From NCBI GenBank assembly GCA_965220185.1, contig OZ244807.1, positions 2,935,983-2,999,982 on the forward strand: a DNA stretch of 64,000 bases, in the 5' to 3' direction. Both the position numbers and the translations under genes were made by a program. The notes beneath the pieces were generated by a model that ran no database searches, was not told the origin of the DNA, and saw only the letters and a program-made list of their open reading frames with translations. How positions within the stretch are numbered: the stretch's first letter is position 1; each line of letters opens with the position of its first letter. Origin of the DNA: Azotimanducus sp965220185. Lineage in GTDB: Bacteria; Pseudomonadota; Gammaproteobacteria; Pseudomonadales; Azotimanducaceae. Shown piece by piece: positions 15,069 through 24,610 of the stretch.

Positions 15069-16581
15069 AGGCCGGATTGTCTGATTCTTCCGCATATCTG
15101 TAGCCGATGCGGTCCAAGTCATGGGTGAGCTGCGCCCGCTGCCGAGGCGCCGCTTCAAAGCCGACAAGCACGCGACCCCAGGCTGCGCCGTGATTGCGGT
15201 AGTGGAACATAGTGATGTTCCAGTTTGTGCCGAGCAGCGACAGGAAGCGTCGCAACGCCCCGACCCGCTCGGGGAATTCAATGCGATAGATGAGCTCGTG
15301 CTTGACGCCGCCGACGCGCCCGCCGACCATGTAGCGCACATGTAGCTTGGCAAGGTCGTTGTCGGTCATGTCATCGACTGTGTAGCCAGCTTCTTGCAGT
15401 CGCGCGAGCAGTCCTGATCGCTCGTCCTGGCCTTGGATGCGCAAGCCCACATAGACATGCGCGCGCGCCTCTCCGGCGTATCGATAGTTGAATTCGGTGA
15501 TGCTGCGATGACCAAGCTCTTGGCAGAAGCGGCGAAAGCTGCCGGGCTGTTCAGGAATTTCGGCGGAAAGCACGAGTTCGCGCTGCTCGCCGAACTCAGC
15601 CACTTCGGATATGTAGCGCAAGCGATCAAAATTGACATTGGCGCCGCTGACGATGGCAATGAGCGTCCGGCCCTCAATGCCTTGTGATCGAACATGTCGC
15701 TTGAGTCCCGCTACAGCGAGCGCTCCGGCGGGCTCGGCAATGGCGCGCACATCCTCGAACACATCCTTGATGGCAGCGCAGATCTCATCCGTTGAGACCC
15801 TGACCATCGCATCGACATGATCGCGAGCGACACGAAACGGCTCGTCGCCAACCTGCGAAACTGACACGCCGTCAGCAAACATATCCATGCGCTCGCGATC
15901 AAGCACAACACGCTGATCAGCCTCAAAGGCCGCGCTCATGCACGCCGAGCCCTCGGCTTCCACGCCAATGACTTTGACTTCAGGACGCACATGCTTGATC
16001 GCCGCGGCCACGCCTGCGATCAGGCCGCCTCCGCCTACGGGTACATAGACAGCATCAAATGACTCGCACGCCTGCAAGAGTTCCACGCCGATCGTGCCTT
16101 GACCCGCGATGACATCCTTATCATCGTAAGGCGGCACGAACACACGGCCTTCTTCTTCTTCGATGCGCCGCGCCGCCACGGCTGCCTCGTCGTAGCCCTC
16201 GCCCTCAAAGACAACCTGCGCGCCGTGCGCCCGCACCGCATCGACCTTGATCTCGGGCGTGTTCTTGCCCATGACAATGACCGCCGAGAGACCCATACGC
16301 CGCGCCGCGAGCGCAACGCCTTGCGCGTGATTGCCAGCGGAAGCCGTCACCACGCCGCGCGCGCGTTCATCCTCGCTCATATGCGCGATCTTGTTGAGTG
16401 CGCCGCGAATCTTGAAGGAATGCACGGGCTGCAGGTCTTCGCGCTTCAAGAGCACTTGCCTGCCTGTGCGCGCCGTCAGTTTAGGCGCGGCCTGAAGAGG
16501 CGTCTTGATGGCAACATCGTAGACGCGCGCCGCGTCAATGCGTTTCGCGTAGGCATCGAGTGTGCTCTCCCCAGCCCTCAC
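15049..16581 (-). CDS. ilvA: Threonine ammonia-lyase, biosynthetic
   Basis: Deaminates threonine to 2-oxobutanoate for isoleucine synthesis. The N-terminal PLP domain has the Schiff-base Lys in HSFKIRGALNK (near residue 57) and the glycine loop VGGGGLIAGVA. Two C-terminal ACT-like repeats (about 325-400 and 420-495) mediate isoleucine feedback. 510 residues, matching the biosynthetic form. GTG start at 16581. It overlaps the PP-loop gene by 20 bp. Confidence 0.95.
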   Translation of the reverse strand: MRAGESTLDAYAKRIDAARVYDVAIKTPLQAAPKLTARTGRQVLLKREDLQPVHSFKIRGALNKIAHMSEDERARGVVTASAGNHAQGVALAARRMGLSAVIVMGKNTPEIKVDAVRAHGAQVVFEGEGYDEAAVAARRIEEEEGRVFVPPYDDKDVIAGQGTIGVELLQACESFDAVYVPVGGGGLIAGVAAAIKHVRPEVKVIGVEAEGSACMSAAFEADQRVVLDRERMDMFADGVSVSQVGDEPFRVARDHVDAMVRVSTDEICAAIKDVFEDVRAIAEPAGALAVAGLKRHVRSQGIEGRTLIAIVSGANVNFDRLRYISEVAEFGEQRELVLSAEIPEQPGSFRRFCQELGHRSITEFNYRYAGEARAHVYVGLRIQGQDERSGLLARLQEAGYTVDDMTDNDLAKLHVRYMVGGRVGGVKHELIYRIEFPERVGALRRFLSLLGTNWNITMFHYRNHGAAWGRVLVGFEAAPRQRAQLTHDLDRIGYRYAEESDNPAYAAFLR

Positions 16582-16592
16582 CTTGCGCGTTC

Positions 16593-17114
16593 TCAGTAAC
16601 GAGGGTCGCGATCGTCCGCCGACTGGCCCCGAGCCGGCACGAGCACGTTTCTTATGAACGTGCAGATCATTTCGTCGCGTTGATTCTTGCCGATGGTGCG
16701 AACTGTGACAATGCCTTGCCCGGGCCGCGACTTGGATTCGCGTTTGGCGATGACTTCCGATTCGCCATAGATGGTGTCGCCAGCGAACACCGGCGCTGTG
16801 AACTTGACTTCATCCATGCCGAGGTTGGCAATCGCTTTCTGGCTGATGTCGGACACGCTCATGCCAATCAGGAGTGCGAGCGTGTAGGGACTCACCACGA
16901 GGTTCTTGCCGAACTCGGTGTGCTTGGCGTACTCGACATCAAAGTGCATGGGATGCGTGTTCATCGTGAGCAGCGTGAAGAAATGGTTGTCGGCTTCGGT
17001 GACGGTCTTGCCCGGCCTGTGCTCGTAGATGTGGCCGACTTCAAAGTCTTCAAAGTAGCGGCCGAAGGATTCACGATGGCGGTTGTCGCCAAGGTCTTTG
17101 CTGTGCTTCGTCAC
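16593..17114 (-). CDS. MaoC-like hot-dog dehydratase
   Basis: Acyl-CoA hydratase/dehydratase-like protein with the opening GRYFEDFEVGHIYEH and the hydratase motif region VTEADNHFFTLLTMNTHPMH carrying the usual Asp and His. It ends with a short basic tail. The GTG at 17114 gives 173 residues, typical of single-domain members. The open frame continues 34 codons upstream into unrelated sequence. Located 11 bp before ilvA on the same strand. Substrate unknown. Confidence 0.85.
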   Translation of the reverse strand: MTKHSKDLGDNRHRESFGRYFEDFEVGHIYEHRPGKTVTEADNHFFTLLTMNTHPMHFDVEYAKHTEFGKNLVVSPYTLALLIGMSVSDISQKAIANLGMDEVKFTAPVFAGDTIYGESEVIAKRESKSRPGQGIVTVRTIGKNQRDEMICTFIRNVLVPARGQSADDRDPRY

Positions 17115-17217
17115 GAGTGTGCCTGTCGAATCGATGAGACAGTGCAGTTTACCGAAGAGCGACGGCGCGCATCGGCTGATGAGGAGATTCGCGGGCTTGG
17201 CGGGAGCTTCCTTCAAA

Positions 17218-17500
17218 TTACCAAAAGGTGACGAATCGTCCGTGGTGCGCTACCGCGAGCGCGAGCAAGTACACATCCGTGATTTGCCTCGGGCCGATCA
17301 ATTGGCTCCAGTCGACGACAGCGGTATCGATCACACTGACATCGTCTGCCCAGAACTCATGATGATGTGTTCTCGTCGCCTCTTGCAACCGCTCGGCCAC
17401 AAACGCAGCGGTGAGTCGCTTGCGGTCTGGCATGGTTGATTTGCAGCGGTGGGGTCAAGGAACACGAGCAGTTTCGCTCCGACATAAAGGACATCATACG
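17218..17500 (-). pseudogene. VapC-like PIN toxin remnant
   Basis: An ORF at 17218-17433 encodes FWADDVSVIDTAVVDW and IGPRQITDVYLLALAVA, the second half of a VapC/PIN ribonuclease, but it ends at VTFW where the family continues with about 10 more residues. Just upstream in another frame (about 17440-17500) is KLLVFLDPTAAN, which resembles the PIN N-terminus around the first catalytic Asp. The middle third is missing and the frame is broken. No vapB-type antitoxin is seen beside it. The N-terminal piece is less certain than the C-terminal one. Confidence 0.6.
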
Positions 17501-17557
17501 TCGGCTCGACAGTCTTTACTCGCCCTTGTTGGAGAGCCTTGGAGAGAACGTCTTTCC

Positions 17558-18565
17558 CTACCCAATCCGCAAAAGCTGCTTGCCCCGGTTCTGCCCGGTA
17601 AAGAGCCGATTCAAAGTGTCGGGAATGTTCTCGAAACCTTCCTGGATATCGACCTGATAGACCAGTTCGCCGCTTTGCACCCATCCTGTGAGTTCTTCGG
17701 CGGCTTTTGCGAAGCGGTCGAAGTAGTCGATGACGATGAAGCCTTCCATGCGCGAGCGCGTGATCACAAGGTTCATGAGATTGCTTGGGCCTGGCACGGG
17801 CGAAGTCGCGTTGTAGCTTGAGATGCCGCCACACAGCACAACCCGTGCGCGGAGGTTGATGTGATTGAGCGCCGCTTCGAGAATATCGCCGCCGACATTG
17901 TCGAAGAAGATGTCTACCTTATTGGGGCAGAGTTCGGCGATGCGCACATCGACGTCTTCGGATTTGTAGTCGATTGCCGCGTCAAAGCCGGCTTCTTCAG
18001 TGAGCCAAGCGCACTTCTCCCGGCCGCCGGCGATGCCGACCACACGGCAGCCTTTGATACGCCCGACTTGCCCTGCAACTGATCCGGTCGCACCGGCGGC
18101 GCCAGAGACCAAGAGCGTCTCACCCTCCTGCGGCTTGCCGAGATCGAGCATGCCCCAATAGGCTGTTTGTCCAGTGGTGCCGAGCACCGAGAGCGCCATG
18201 GCGGGACTCACGCCTTCGGGGAGCTTGCTCAGCATCGAGAAGCCGCCGGGCTGCGCAACGAAATAATCTTCCCATCCGCCGAGCGTCTGCACGAGCTCGC
18301 CGCTCGCATAGTCAGGATGCTTCGACTCGGCAACCTGACCGATGATGCCTGCGCGCATGGGCTCGCCAATGTTCACTGGCGGCAAGTAACTCTCTCGATC
18401 TTCCATCCAGCCGCGCTGCGTTGGATCAAAGGAAAAGTAGAGATTTCGCACCAGCACTTCGCCATCGCCGATTTCCGGGACGGGTGATTCGCGATATTCA
18501 AAATTCTCTCGACCAACCAAGCCGTAAGGACGCTTGGCGAGCAGCCATTGCCGATTGATGTTCAT
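17558..18565 (-). CDS. Zinc-free MDR NADP-dependent oxidoreductase (CurA/LTB4 dehydrogenase type)
   Basis: Reduces alpha,beta-unsaturated carbonyls with NADPH by family. N-terminal GroES-like domain with DPTQRGWMEDRESYLPPV, nucleotide-binding motif SGAAGATGSVAGQVG (about residues 150-165), DIFFDNVGGDILEAAL and the C-terminal FGQNRGKQL-like end (TGQNRGKQLLRIG). 335 residues, full length. ATG start at 18565. It stands alone between the vapC remnant and a nitroreductase. Confidence 0.9.
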   Translation of the reverse strand: MNINRQWLLAKRPYGLVGRENFEYRESPVPEIGDGEVLVRNLYFSFDPTQRGWMEDRESYLPPVNIGEPMRAGIIGQVAESKHPDYASGELVQTLGGWEDYFVAQPGGFSMLSKLPEGVSPAMALSVLGTTGQTAYWGMLDLGKPQEGETLLVSGAAGATGSVAGQVGRIKGCRVVGIAGGREKCAWLTEEAGFDAAIDYKSEDVDVRIAELCPNKVDIFFDNVGGDILEAALNHINLRARVVLCGGISSYNATSPVPGPSNLMNLVITRSRMEGFIVIDYFDRFAKAAEELTGWVQSGELVYQVDIQEGFENIPDTLNRLFTGQNRGKQLLRIG

Positions 18566-18650
18566 AGGCGCACCAGTTTGCTTGAGAAGTGGGCGAGTAT
18601 AGCCCGATGGTCAGCTTCGCTCGCTTGTCGCCCCACAAGTTCTGGCGAAA

Positions 18651-19304
18651 TCATCGCCAGGTGTTGAAGTGGAACAGCTCCTCCACAGATAGCCTGCTCA
18701 CCGGCCCATAGCCTTTGCCGACTGGATAGCCGACCGGAATCGCCGCCGCGGTATACCAGTCTTCAGGAATGGAAAGCAAAGCTTTGACTTCCCCTTCGTG
18801 CTCGCAAAGCAGCGTCGTTAGCACGCATCCCAAGCCTTCAACGCGACAGGCGAGCATAAAGTTCTGGACAGCGGGATAGATGGAGCCGCCGCCAACCACG
18901 GAGACCCTATCTTGGTGTGAATCGGTCACCGCGAGGTGTTTGGGGTTGAAGCACACAACCGCTATCAGTGGGTATTCGCCCATGTGAGCGGCCATGTAGC
19001 TGCCGGAGTCGAGCACGCGCATCATACGCGCTGCGGCATCGGCTGACATGCCTTCGGTCCTGCCGTACTGCGTGCGATACACTTCCCACGAAGGTGTGTA
19101 GAGCTCGCCGAGCCGGGCTTTTTTGGCGGGATCAGTCACCAGTATCATGCGCCATCCTTGACGATTGCCGCCCGATGGCGCGTGTCGCGTCGCATCAAGG
19201 ATGCGGGCAAGAACGTCGTCTGGGATCGGATCAGGCCGCAAGCGCCGCACGGCGCGCTGCGTGCGCAGAAACTCGTAGAAGGCTTCAGCACCTTGCGACG
19301 GCAT
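18651..19304 (-). CDS. Nitroreductase family protein
   Basis: FMN oxidoreductase with the family start FLRTQRAVRRLRPDPIP, APSGGNRQGWR for flavin binding and GLGCVLTTLL near the end. 217 residues, full length, distantly related to the protein at 2-637. The stop lies about 85 bp upstream of the MDR reductase start on the same strand, and it is 9 bp from the coiled-coil gene before it, so it may be co-transcribed with 19314-20072. Substrate unknown. Confidence 0.88.
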   Translation of the reverse strand: MPSQGAEAFYEFLRTQRAVRRLRPDPIPDDVLARILDATRHAPSGGNRQGWRMILVTDPAKKARLGELYTPSWEVYRTQYGRTEGMSADAAARMMRVLDSGSYMAAHMGEYPLIAVVCFNPKHLAVTDSHQDRVSVVGGGSIYPAVQNFMLACRVEGLGCVLTTLLCEHEGEVKALLSIPEDWYTAAAIPVGYPVGKGYGPVSRLSVEELFHFNTWR

Positions 19305-19313
19305 GACTGCTGA

Positions 19314-20072
19314 CTATTGCTCGAGTGCGCCGATCGATGAGCGCGGCGGCGATGGCGTGCCTTGCACTTCGGCGCGAAGGGATTCGATGCGCGTGTTGGT
19401 CTGGCGACGAAACGCATCGACCGACTTCTGGAATTCTTCGTTTTCCTTGAGCATTTTGGCAAGCTCGGATTCCATGCGCGCCAAGGTAATGCTCATCGTG
19501 TTGGACTGGTCGGCGGAATCGCGCGCCGTTCGGCCGATCTCTGTCACCAGCCGGCTCACGCGATCAAGCTGGTTCATCATGTCTTGCTGATTCTGAAAAC
19601 CCTTTTCGATTCTTGCGACCGCTGCATTGAGACTGTCCAGCTGCTTGTTGATATTGGCGATGCGGCCCTGCTGCGTCTTGAGAGACGCTTGATTCTCATT
19701 GATCCAGTTCTTGTTGCGTTCGTTCGAAACGGTCCACAGCTTGCGGATCTCGTCTTCCCAGAAGTCGATTTGACCTTCGATCTCGGTATCGGCGCGGCTG
19801 CGCGTCTCGTCAGTGATTTGCAGCCGCGCTTCGATTTCCTTCAAGCGCGCGCGCGAGTCCTGATCCTCGGATTGCAAGACAACCAGCTCGGTCTGTACGC
19901 TGAACGCGAACCAGCCGAGCACGACAACGCCGACAAGCCCTAGCACGAGCAAGGCGTAGATTCCGCTTTGGCGGCTGCCCGACGACCCGCCGCGGCGGGA
20001 GGTGCGCGAATAGCCGCTGCTGCTGCCGAGGCCCTCGGTGGTAAGCGGATCTTCGGGTGAGGAATCTGGCAC
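19314..20072 (-). CDS. Coiled-coil protein with one N-terminal membrane helix
   Basis: Unknown function. Ser/Gly-rich N-terminus (residues 1-36), transmembrane helix at about 38-58, then an almost continuous coiled coil to about residue 235. Type II membrane topology would put the coiled coil in the periplasm. GTG start at 20072, 10 bp after the preceding gene stop. Such proteins sit in envelope scaffolds in many gammaproteobacteria, but nothing here identifies a partner. Confidence 0.75.
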   Translation of the reverse strand: MPDSSPEDPLTTEGLGSSSGYSRTSRRGGSSGSRQSGIYALLVLGLVGVVVLGWFAFSVQTELVVLQSEDQDSRARLKEIEARLQITDETRSRADTEIEGQIDFWEDEIRKLWTVSNERNKNWINENQASLKTQQGRIANINKQLDSLNAAVARIEKGFQNQQDMMNQLDRVSRLVTEIGRTARDSADQSNTMSITLARMESELAKMLKENEEFQKSVDAFRRQTNTRIESLRAEVQGTPSPPRSSIGALEQ

Positions 20073-20082
20073 GGAGCGCCTG

Positions 20083-20748
20083 CTACAGGAAATAGGCGAG
20101 ATACGCCATCACGACAGTCAGCACCAGCGAACTAATGATGACCGCACGCACCGATTCGATCACCGACTGCATCTTGCCCCAGATCGCGTTCGCCTCGATC
20201 AAAAGGATAAGGACGCCGAGCACAAGGACATTGGTGAGACTGATGCCCATGACTTGCCCGGCGATGCCCGGGGCGTGTGCGCTGAAGGTCATGAAGAACA
20301 GCATCGGTAGCGAAAAGAGGGTGTTGGTGCGCGATGCGAGCAGCGCTTTGGCGGCTGCGGCGCCAGCATTCGGGTCGGCCTCGCCGCCCCCCTGCACGGC
20401 CTCGTTGGAGGCAATGACGATGCGTTGCTTCGGCCAGATGATGAGCCACACATTGAGGAACATGATGATGGCCATGACACTGCCCCATGCGATGTAGGTG
20501 GTCGAGGCCATGCCGCGGAAGTAGAGCAGCAATACGCCGGTCAAAAAGGTGAACATGGCCGCCCAGCGGAACCACCAGAGCGCGCGCGGCACAAGTTTGG
20601 TGAAGGCGTCGGTGCGCGACGAGGCGTCAAGTTCCTTGAATGCGCTGCCCTGCACAAAGTTGAAGTAGTACAGCAGTCCGATCCAAGTGATGCCAAACAA
20701 GGTGTGCCCCCATCGCGCCAACACATCGATAAACACTTCCATGCCCAT
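20083..20748 (-). CDS. Urate-oxidase N-terminal-type membrane protein (PuuD-like)
   Basis: Polytopic inner-membrane protein with six or so hydrophobic segments and the motifs RWGHTLFGITWIGLLYY, RALWWFRWAAMFTF and IWPKQR characteristic of the urate_ox_N domain. Bacterial PuuD fuses this to a cytochrome c domain; that domain is absent here (221 residues), so urate hydroxylation is only a guess. The ATG at 20748 has GGGAGA at 20755-20760. The 19314 coiled-coil gene follows at 10 bp. Confidence 0.82.
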   Translation of the reverse strand: MGMEVFIDVLARWGHTLFGITWIGLLYYFNFVQGSAFKELDASSRTDAFTKLVPRALWWFRWAAMFTFLTGVLLLYFRGMASTTYIAWGSVMAIIMFLNVWLIIWPKQRIVIASNEAVQGGGEADPNAGAAAAKALLASRTNTLFSLPMLFFMTFSAHAPGIAGQVMGISLTNVLVLGVLILLIEANAIWGKMQSVIESVRAVIISSLVLTVVMAYLAYFL

Positions 20749-20788
20749 AATAGTCTCCCTGAAGTGGTGCAACGAAGAAGTTGACGGA

Positions 20789-21664
20789 ATGATACACCTA
20801 CCCTCGTGCGCCAAGAAAGTCTGCCGCGCTTCTATTTTGCTGTTGTGCGCATCCGTGACCCTCGCGGGATGCGGCGTGCAGTTCTTCTACAACAACCTCG
20901 ATGTCTTTCTTGAGTCCACAATTGAAGACTACATTGATGTGACGCCCACCCAAAAGGTACTCTTCGAGCGCGAGCTTGAGGCCCTGTGGCGCTGGCACCG
21001 GCGCGAAGAACTTCCGCGCTACGCACACGACTTGGAGGAATTTTCAGTGACCGTAGCGCAAGGCATGAAGCCTGCTGACATCGATCAAGCCTTTGCGATA
21101 GCTGAGGGGTGGTGGCGGCGCATCGAACGCGAAGGCAAGCCCGCGGCCAAAAGGCTCATCAAGGGCCTCGACGATGCGCAGGTCGATCAGATACGAGAAA
21201 AATTCACGAAGGAAAACGAGCGATGGGAGAAACGAGCGGCCCGTCGGTCACGCGAACACCGGCAAGACCGGTGGCGCAAGAACTTCAAGCGCATGATCGA
21301 GCGATTCACGGGCGCTTTGAACCCGCAGCAATTGGCGCTGCTCGCCGAGGGCGCTTCCGAATATCGACCGGAAAGCGAAAGCTGGAGCAAGTATCGACTG
21401 CGCTGGCAGGCTGAATTTCTGACGCTGCTCAAAGTCCGTCACGACAAGGACGCCTTTGTTGATCAGTTCGAGGCTGTGTTCGGTTCGCAGCAGCGCTTCT
21501 ACAGCCAAGCGCTGATCGACGGGCAAGCACACAACCAAGCGCTCGCCAAGCGCCTTCTGCTCGAAGTGCTCGCATCGCTCAGCGCGACGCAGATGACGAG
21601 ATTGCAGACGCGGCTCGCCGATTACGCCGAGGACTTACACGAGCTTTCATTTGAGCGCTTCTAA
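20789..21664 (+). CDS. Lipoprotein, DUF6279-like
   Basis: Outer-membrane or periplasmic lipoprotein: signal peptide ending in the lipobox LAGC (Cys near residue 28), followed by FFYNNLDVFLESTIEDY and a long helical, highly charged body with WRKNFKRMIERF. 291 residues from ATG 20789. It fits the DUF6279 family of unknown function. Divergent from the PuuD-like gene with 40 bp between starts. Its last bases overlap the convergent kinase gene by 18 bp. Confidence 0.82.
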   Translation: MIHLPSCAKKVCRASILLLCASVTLAGCGVQFFYNNLDVFLESTIEDYIDVTPTQKVLFERELEALWRWHRREELPRYAHDLEEFSVTVAQGMKPADIDQAFAIAEGWWRRIEREGKPAAKRLIKGLDDAQVDQIREKFTKENERWEKRAARRSREHRQDRWRKNFKRMIERFTGALNPQQLALLAEGASEYRPESESWSKYRLRWQAEFLTLLKVRHDKDAFVDQFEAVFGSQQRFYSQALIDGQAHNQALAKRLLLEVLASLSATQMTRLQTRLADYAEDLHELSFERF

Positions 21665-22672
21665 GAGCTCGGCTCGCCGCCGCACCAGCTGTTTGAACAA
21701 CGCCAATTGACCTTTCGCGCGGCGAAGGTTGTCCGCTGGCGATGCAACATGAAAATAGACATCGCCTTTCAAATGGTCGCTATAGAAGCGCAGCGCCAGC
21801 ATGAAAGTGACGTGCGAGAGCGCATCGAACAGCGCTCGGCTGTTGGGCGCGAGCGCACCAAGTCCCTCGCGGAAGCCCGCCGCAAACGCGCTCACGCGCT
21901 CAAGGTCGATTTCGGCGTCCATATCATCCTCGCTGCCATGCACCGCGCCAGCGCGCGCAAGATCGCCGAAATCGAGCGCCCGCCTGTGCCACATGACGGT
22001 ATCCAAGTCGAGCACCGCGATCACCCGCTCGCCGCTCGCATCAAACTGGATATTGTTGAACTTGCAGTCGCCATGCACGATACCAAAAGGCCCTGACAGC
22101 GCTGGCACCTGTCCCTTTCGAGCAAATAGTTCATCGGCAAGGTGCGATGACGACGACAAGCGCTCGTGAGGATCTGACTTGATAGCAAGGTCAAACTGAC
22201 CTGCCGCCACCTCGAAGTCTTGAAAACCCTCGATGCTGATCTGGAGCTGATCACGCGGCAAGTCTTCGAGCGCAGCCTGGAAGCCGCCAAACGCCGCGCC
22301 TGCGGCAAAGCACTGCACGCTCGATTCTGGCAAATCCATGTTGCGGCTTGGCCCCAAATGCGCATAGGCCCGCCAGTACTCGCCTGCCGCATCGATCACG
22401 TAGGGCTCGCCGCTTCGCGTCAATATGCGCTCGGCGACTCGCCCGTGCACAAACGGTTCAATGACCTCGGCATTGGCAATGAGCGCACGCGGGTCGCGAA
22501 AGACCGTGCGATTCATTTTTTGCAATACGGCGATGGACACATTTTCCGACTCAACCACATAGGTCTCGTGAATATGTCCCCGCAAGAGCCGTCGTAGCCT
22601 GTGCGATTCGGAACTGCCCGCGAACGGACGCCACGCATCGGCAGACGATGACGCTTCAGTATCCAATTGCAA
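21647..22672 (-). CDS. Aminoglycoside-phosphotransferase-fold kinase, likely amino-sugar kinase
   Basis: Small-molecule kinase of the APH/choline-kinase superfamily. The catalytic loop HGDCKFNNIQFD (near residue 198) and the metal-binding VLDLDTV (near 217) are present; the N-terminal lobe has HIHETYVV. This subfamily includes N-acetylhexosamine 1-kinase (NahK). The TTG start at 22672 overlaps the end of the hexosaminidase gene by 17 bp, so it probably phosphorylates the sugar that enzyme releases. The substrate is inferred only from context. Confidence 0.83.
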   Translation of the reverse strand: MQLDTEASSSADAWRPFAGSSESHRLRRLLRGHIHETYVVESENVSIAVLQKMNRTVFRDPRALIANAEVIEPFVHGRVAERILTRSGEPYVIDAAGEYWRAYAHLGPSRNMDLPESSVQCFAAGAAFGGFQAALEDLPRDQLQISIEGFQDFEVAAGQFDLAIKSDPHERLSSSSHLADELFARKGQVPALSGPFGIVHGDCKFNNIQFDASGERVIAVLDLDTVMWHRRALDFGDLARAGAVHGSEDDMDAEIDLERVSAFAAGFREGLGALAPNSRALFDALSHVTFMLALRFYSDHLKGDVYFHVASPADNLRRAKGQLALFKQLVRRRAELLEALK

Positions 22673-24413
22673 GGTTCAGCTCTGCCACGGGTGATTGATC
22701 GTGCTTTTGCCGAAACTCCGCCAAGGTCATATGTCCGCTCACCACACCCGCAAGATCGGCAAGGCGCTTCGAGAGCGGAAGAATCTCGCGAATGTGTGGC
22801 ATTCGCTCGGCGATTTGTCTGACCACAGGATATTGCGCTCGCCAGCGCGCCGCGAACTCGCGCTTGTCCTTGGCGCGCGCGAAGCGCGCCGCTTCTTGGC
22901 TTTCCGGATCAACAAAGTCCACAGGCCGGTCGAGCGGTGAATCGACACTATAGGGACGAGGGGCATCTTCGGCACGACCTTCGATTCGCTGAAGCATCAC
23001 GTCGCCGAGCAAGCGGGCGTACCATTTGACTGGCTCAAGAGAGGCGAGCAGCACGCTTAGGTGCTCGCGCTCAATCGGACTCAGATCAATCGTATCTAGC
23101 CAAGCATCCGCGCCAACTCGAATGCCTGCGATTCGGCGTAAATGCGCATCCGTCTGCGTTCTATCTGGAAGTTTGGATGCCTGCCCGAACCACAATCGGC
23201 TCGCGATGGCCGGCATCCGACTCCAAAGGCGCGTATCGAGCTGGTCTTCGCCAACGAGTTCGCCCCACAGGCAAGCTTCACCGCCCAAGACCGGGCCTGT
23301 CTCGACACCCTCGAATGCATCGGCGAGCGGTGCCGTGCGTGCTTCATACCAGGCAAGTGCTGATTGGACATCGGCGAGCGAGGGATGAAGAAGCGCCGCC
23401 TGCGCCGCTTCGCTGTCTGCATCTGGATCGAAAGCGTGATGCACTTCGGACGGGAACATGAGATCAAGATAGTAGGGCGCGGAGAGAATACCCGCATGGC
23501 CTTGACTGTGCGCGGCGGAAAGGAACCTCGGATGGCGCCAGGCCTGCACGCAGGCTTGCTTCGGGATATTGGCGGCGAGTGCCTCATCCCAGAAGATTAC
23601 GCGCTTGCCATGACGCGAGGCTGTGTCAACTAGGAACTCGGCGAAATCGTCAGGCTGCGCATAGTCTTCGCATTCATCGCCGCCCAAGTGAATATGCGTG
23701 TCGGGGAAAATTTCCGCGAGTTCAGCGATGATCCTCGAAATCGCTTCGCGCACCTCGGCGCGTTCACAGTCCACATAGGCTCGGTGCACGCCGAAAGCTC
23801 GGGAAGGCGCAGAAGGCGCCTGTTCTTTGGCAAGTTCCGGACACAGCGCGAGCAAGGCGGTGGCGTGACCCGGCAGATCGATCTCAGGCACCACGCGAAT
23901 GCCAAGTTCGGCGGCGAATTCGACTAGCTCACACAATTCGTCTTTTTGATAGTGCGGCCAAGGCGGCGTGCGCCCTTCGATAGCGAGGCGCAGTCCCTGG
24001 TCGTCCGACAGATGCAAGTGAAGGATGTTGAGCCGATACGCCCACATGCCGACCAGTGTGCGCTTGAGGGCTTGGATGCTGAGGAAGCGCCGTGCAGGGT
24101 CGAGCATCAGGCCGCGCCAAGCATGGCGCGGCGCATCCTTCATGCTAGCATCCGGTAGCCTGCCGCTGTCATCAACCATCTCAGCCACGCGGGACAGCGC
24201 GCGCATGGCACCCCATACGGTCGCCGCGTCAACTTCAACGCTGTCGCTGTGCGCTTGCAGCGCAAAGGACTCGTCCATGTCAAGTCGCGGCCAATCCGAT
24301 GCCCCGCCGTCAACCCGAATCGTCACTCGTCCGACTTTCCACACTTCACGCAACAACCCAAGCGAACGCTTAAGCCGAACTTTTGACAGGTTTGACGCTG
24401 AAACTACATCCAT
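22656..24413 (-). CDS. Glycoside hydrolase family 20 beta-N-acetylhexosaminidase
   Basis: Removes terminal N-acetyl-hexosamines by substrate-assisted catalysis. The Asp-Glu pair is in HLGGDECEDY (about residue 240), preceded by GLMLDPARRFLS, LHLSDDQGLRL and VPEIDLPGH. There is no signal peptide, so it acts in the cytosol or on imported sugars. The ATG at 24413 gives 585 residues; an upstream TTG at 24473 would add 20. The kinase gene overlaps its 3' end. Confidence 0.9.
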   Translation of the reverse strand: MDVVSASNLSKVRLKRSLGLLREVWKVGRVTIRVDGGASDWPRLDMDESFALQAHSDSVEVDAATVWGAMRALSRVAEMVDDSGRLPDASMKDAPRHAWRGLMLDPARRFLSIQALKRTLVGMWAYRLNILHLHLSDDQGLRLAIEGRTPPWPHYQKDELCELVEFAAELGIRVVPEIDLPGHATALLALCPELAKEQAPSAPSRAFGVHRAYVDCERAEVREAISRIIAELAEIFPDTHIHLGGDECEDYAQPDDFAEFLVDTASRHGKRVIFWDEALAANIPKQACVQAWRHPRFLSAAHSQGHAGILSAPYYLDLMFPSEVHHAFDPDADSEAAQAALLHPSLADVQSALAWYEARTAPLADAFEGVETGPVLGGEACLWGELVGEDQLDTRLWSRMPAIASRLWFGQASKLPDRTQTDAHLRRIAGIRVGADAWLDTIDLSPIEREHLSVLLASLEPVKWYARLLGDVMLQRIEGRAEDAPRPYSVDSPLDRPVDFVDPESQEAARFARAKDKREFAARWRAQYPVVRQIAERMPHIREILPLSKRLADLAGVVSGHMTLAEFRQKHDQSPVAELNLAIGY

Positions 24414-24610
24414 GATCCACGAAGAGCGCAGGCACAGACTCTGTACGATGAGGCGATTAGTATGGGTTGTCAATGTATCGTGCGTGGCCTTCGGTCCAAA
24501 TTGACACTATTCCCAACATTTTTCGACCCCTGTTTTGTCGAATGGCGCACAAGAAACCACAAGCGGGCGAGGTGTGCCAAGATGCTCGGTCTCGCTCCAA
24601 TCACACTGAC

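Noticed and set aside
15069..15353. N-terminal extension of the PP-loop gene through ilvA
   Set aside because: Extension is Ser/Ala-rich, unlike the family, and lies entirely in another frame of ilvA.
18651..19304. Duplication of the nitroreductase at 2-637
   Set aside because: Only distant similarity; independent family members rather than a recent copy.
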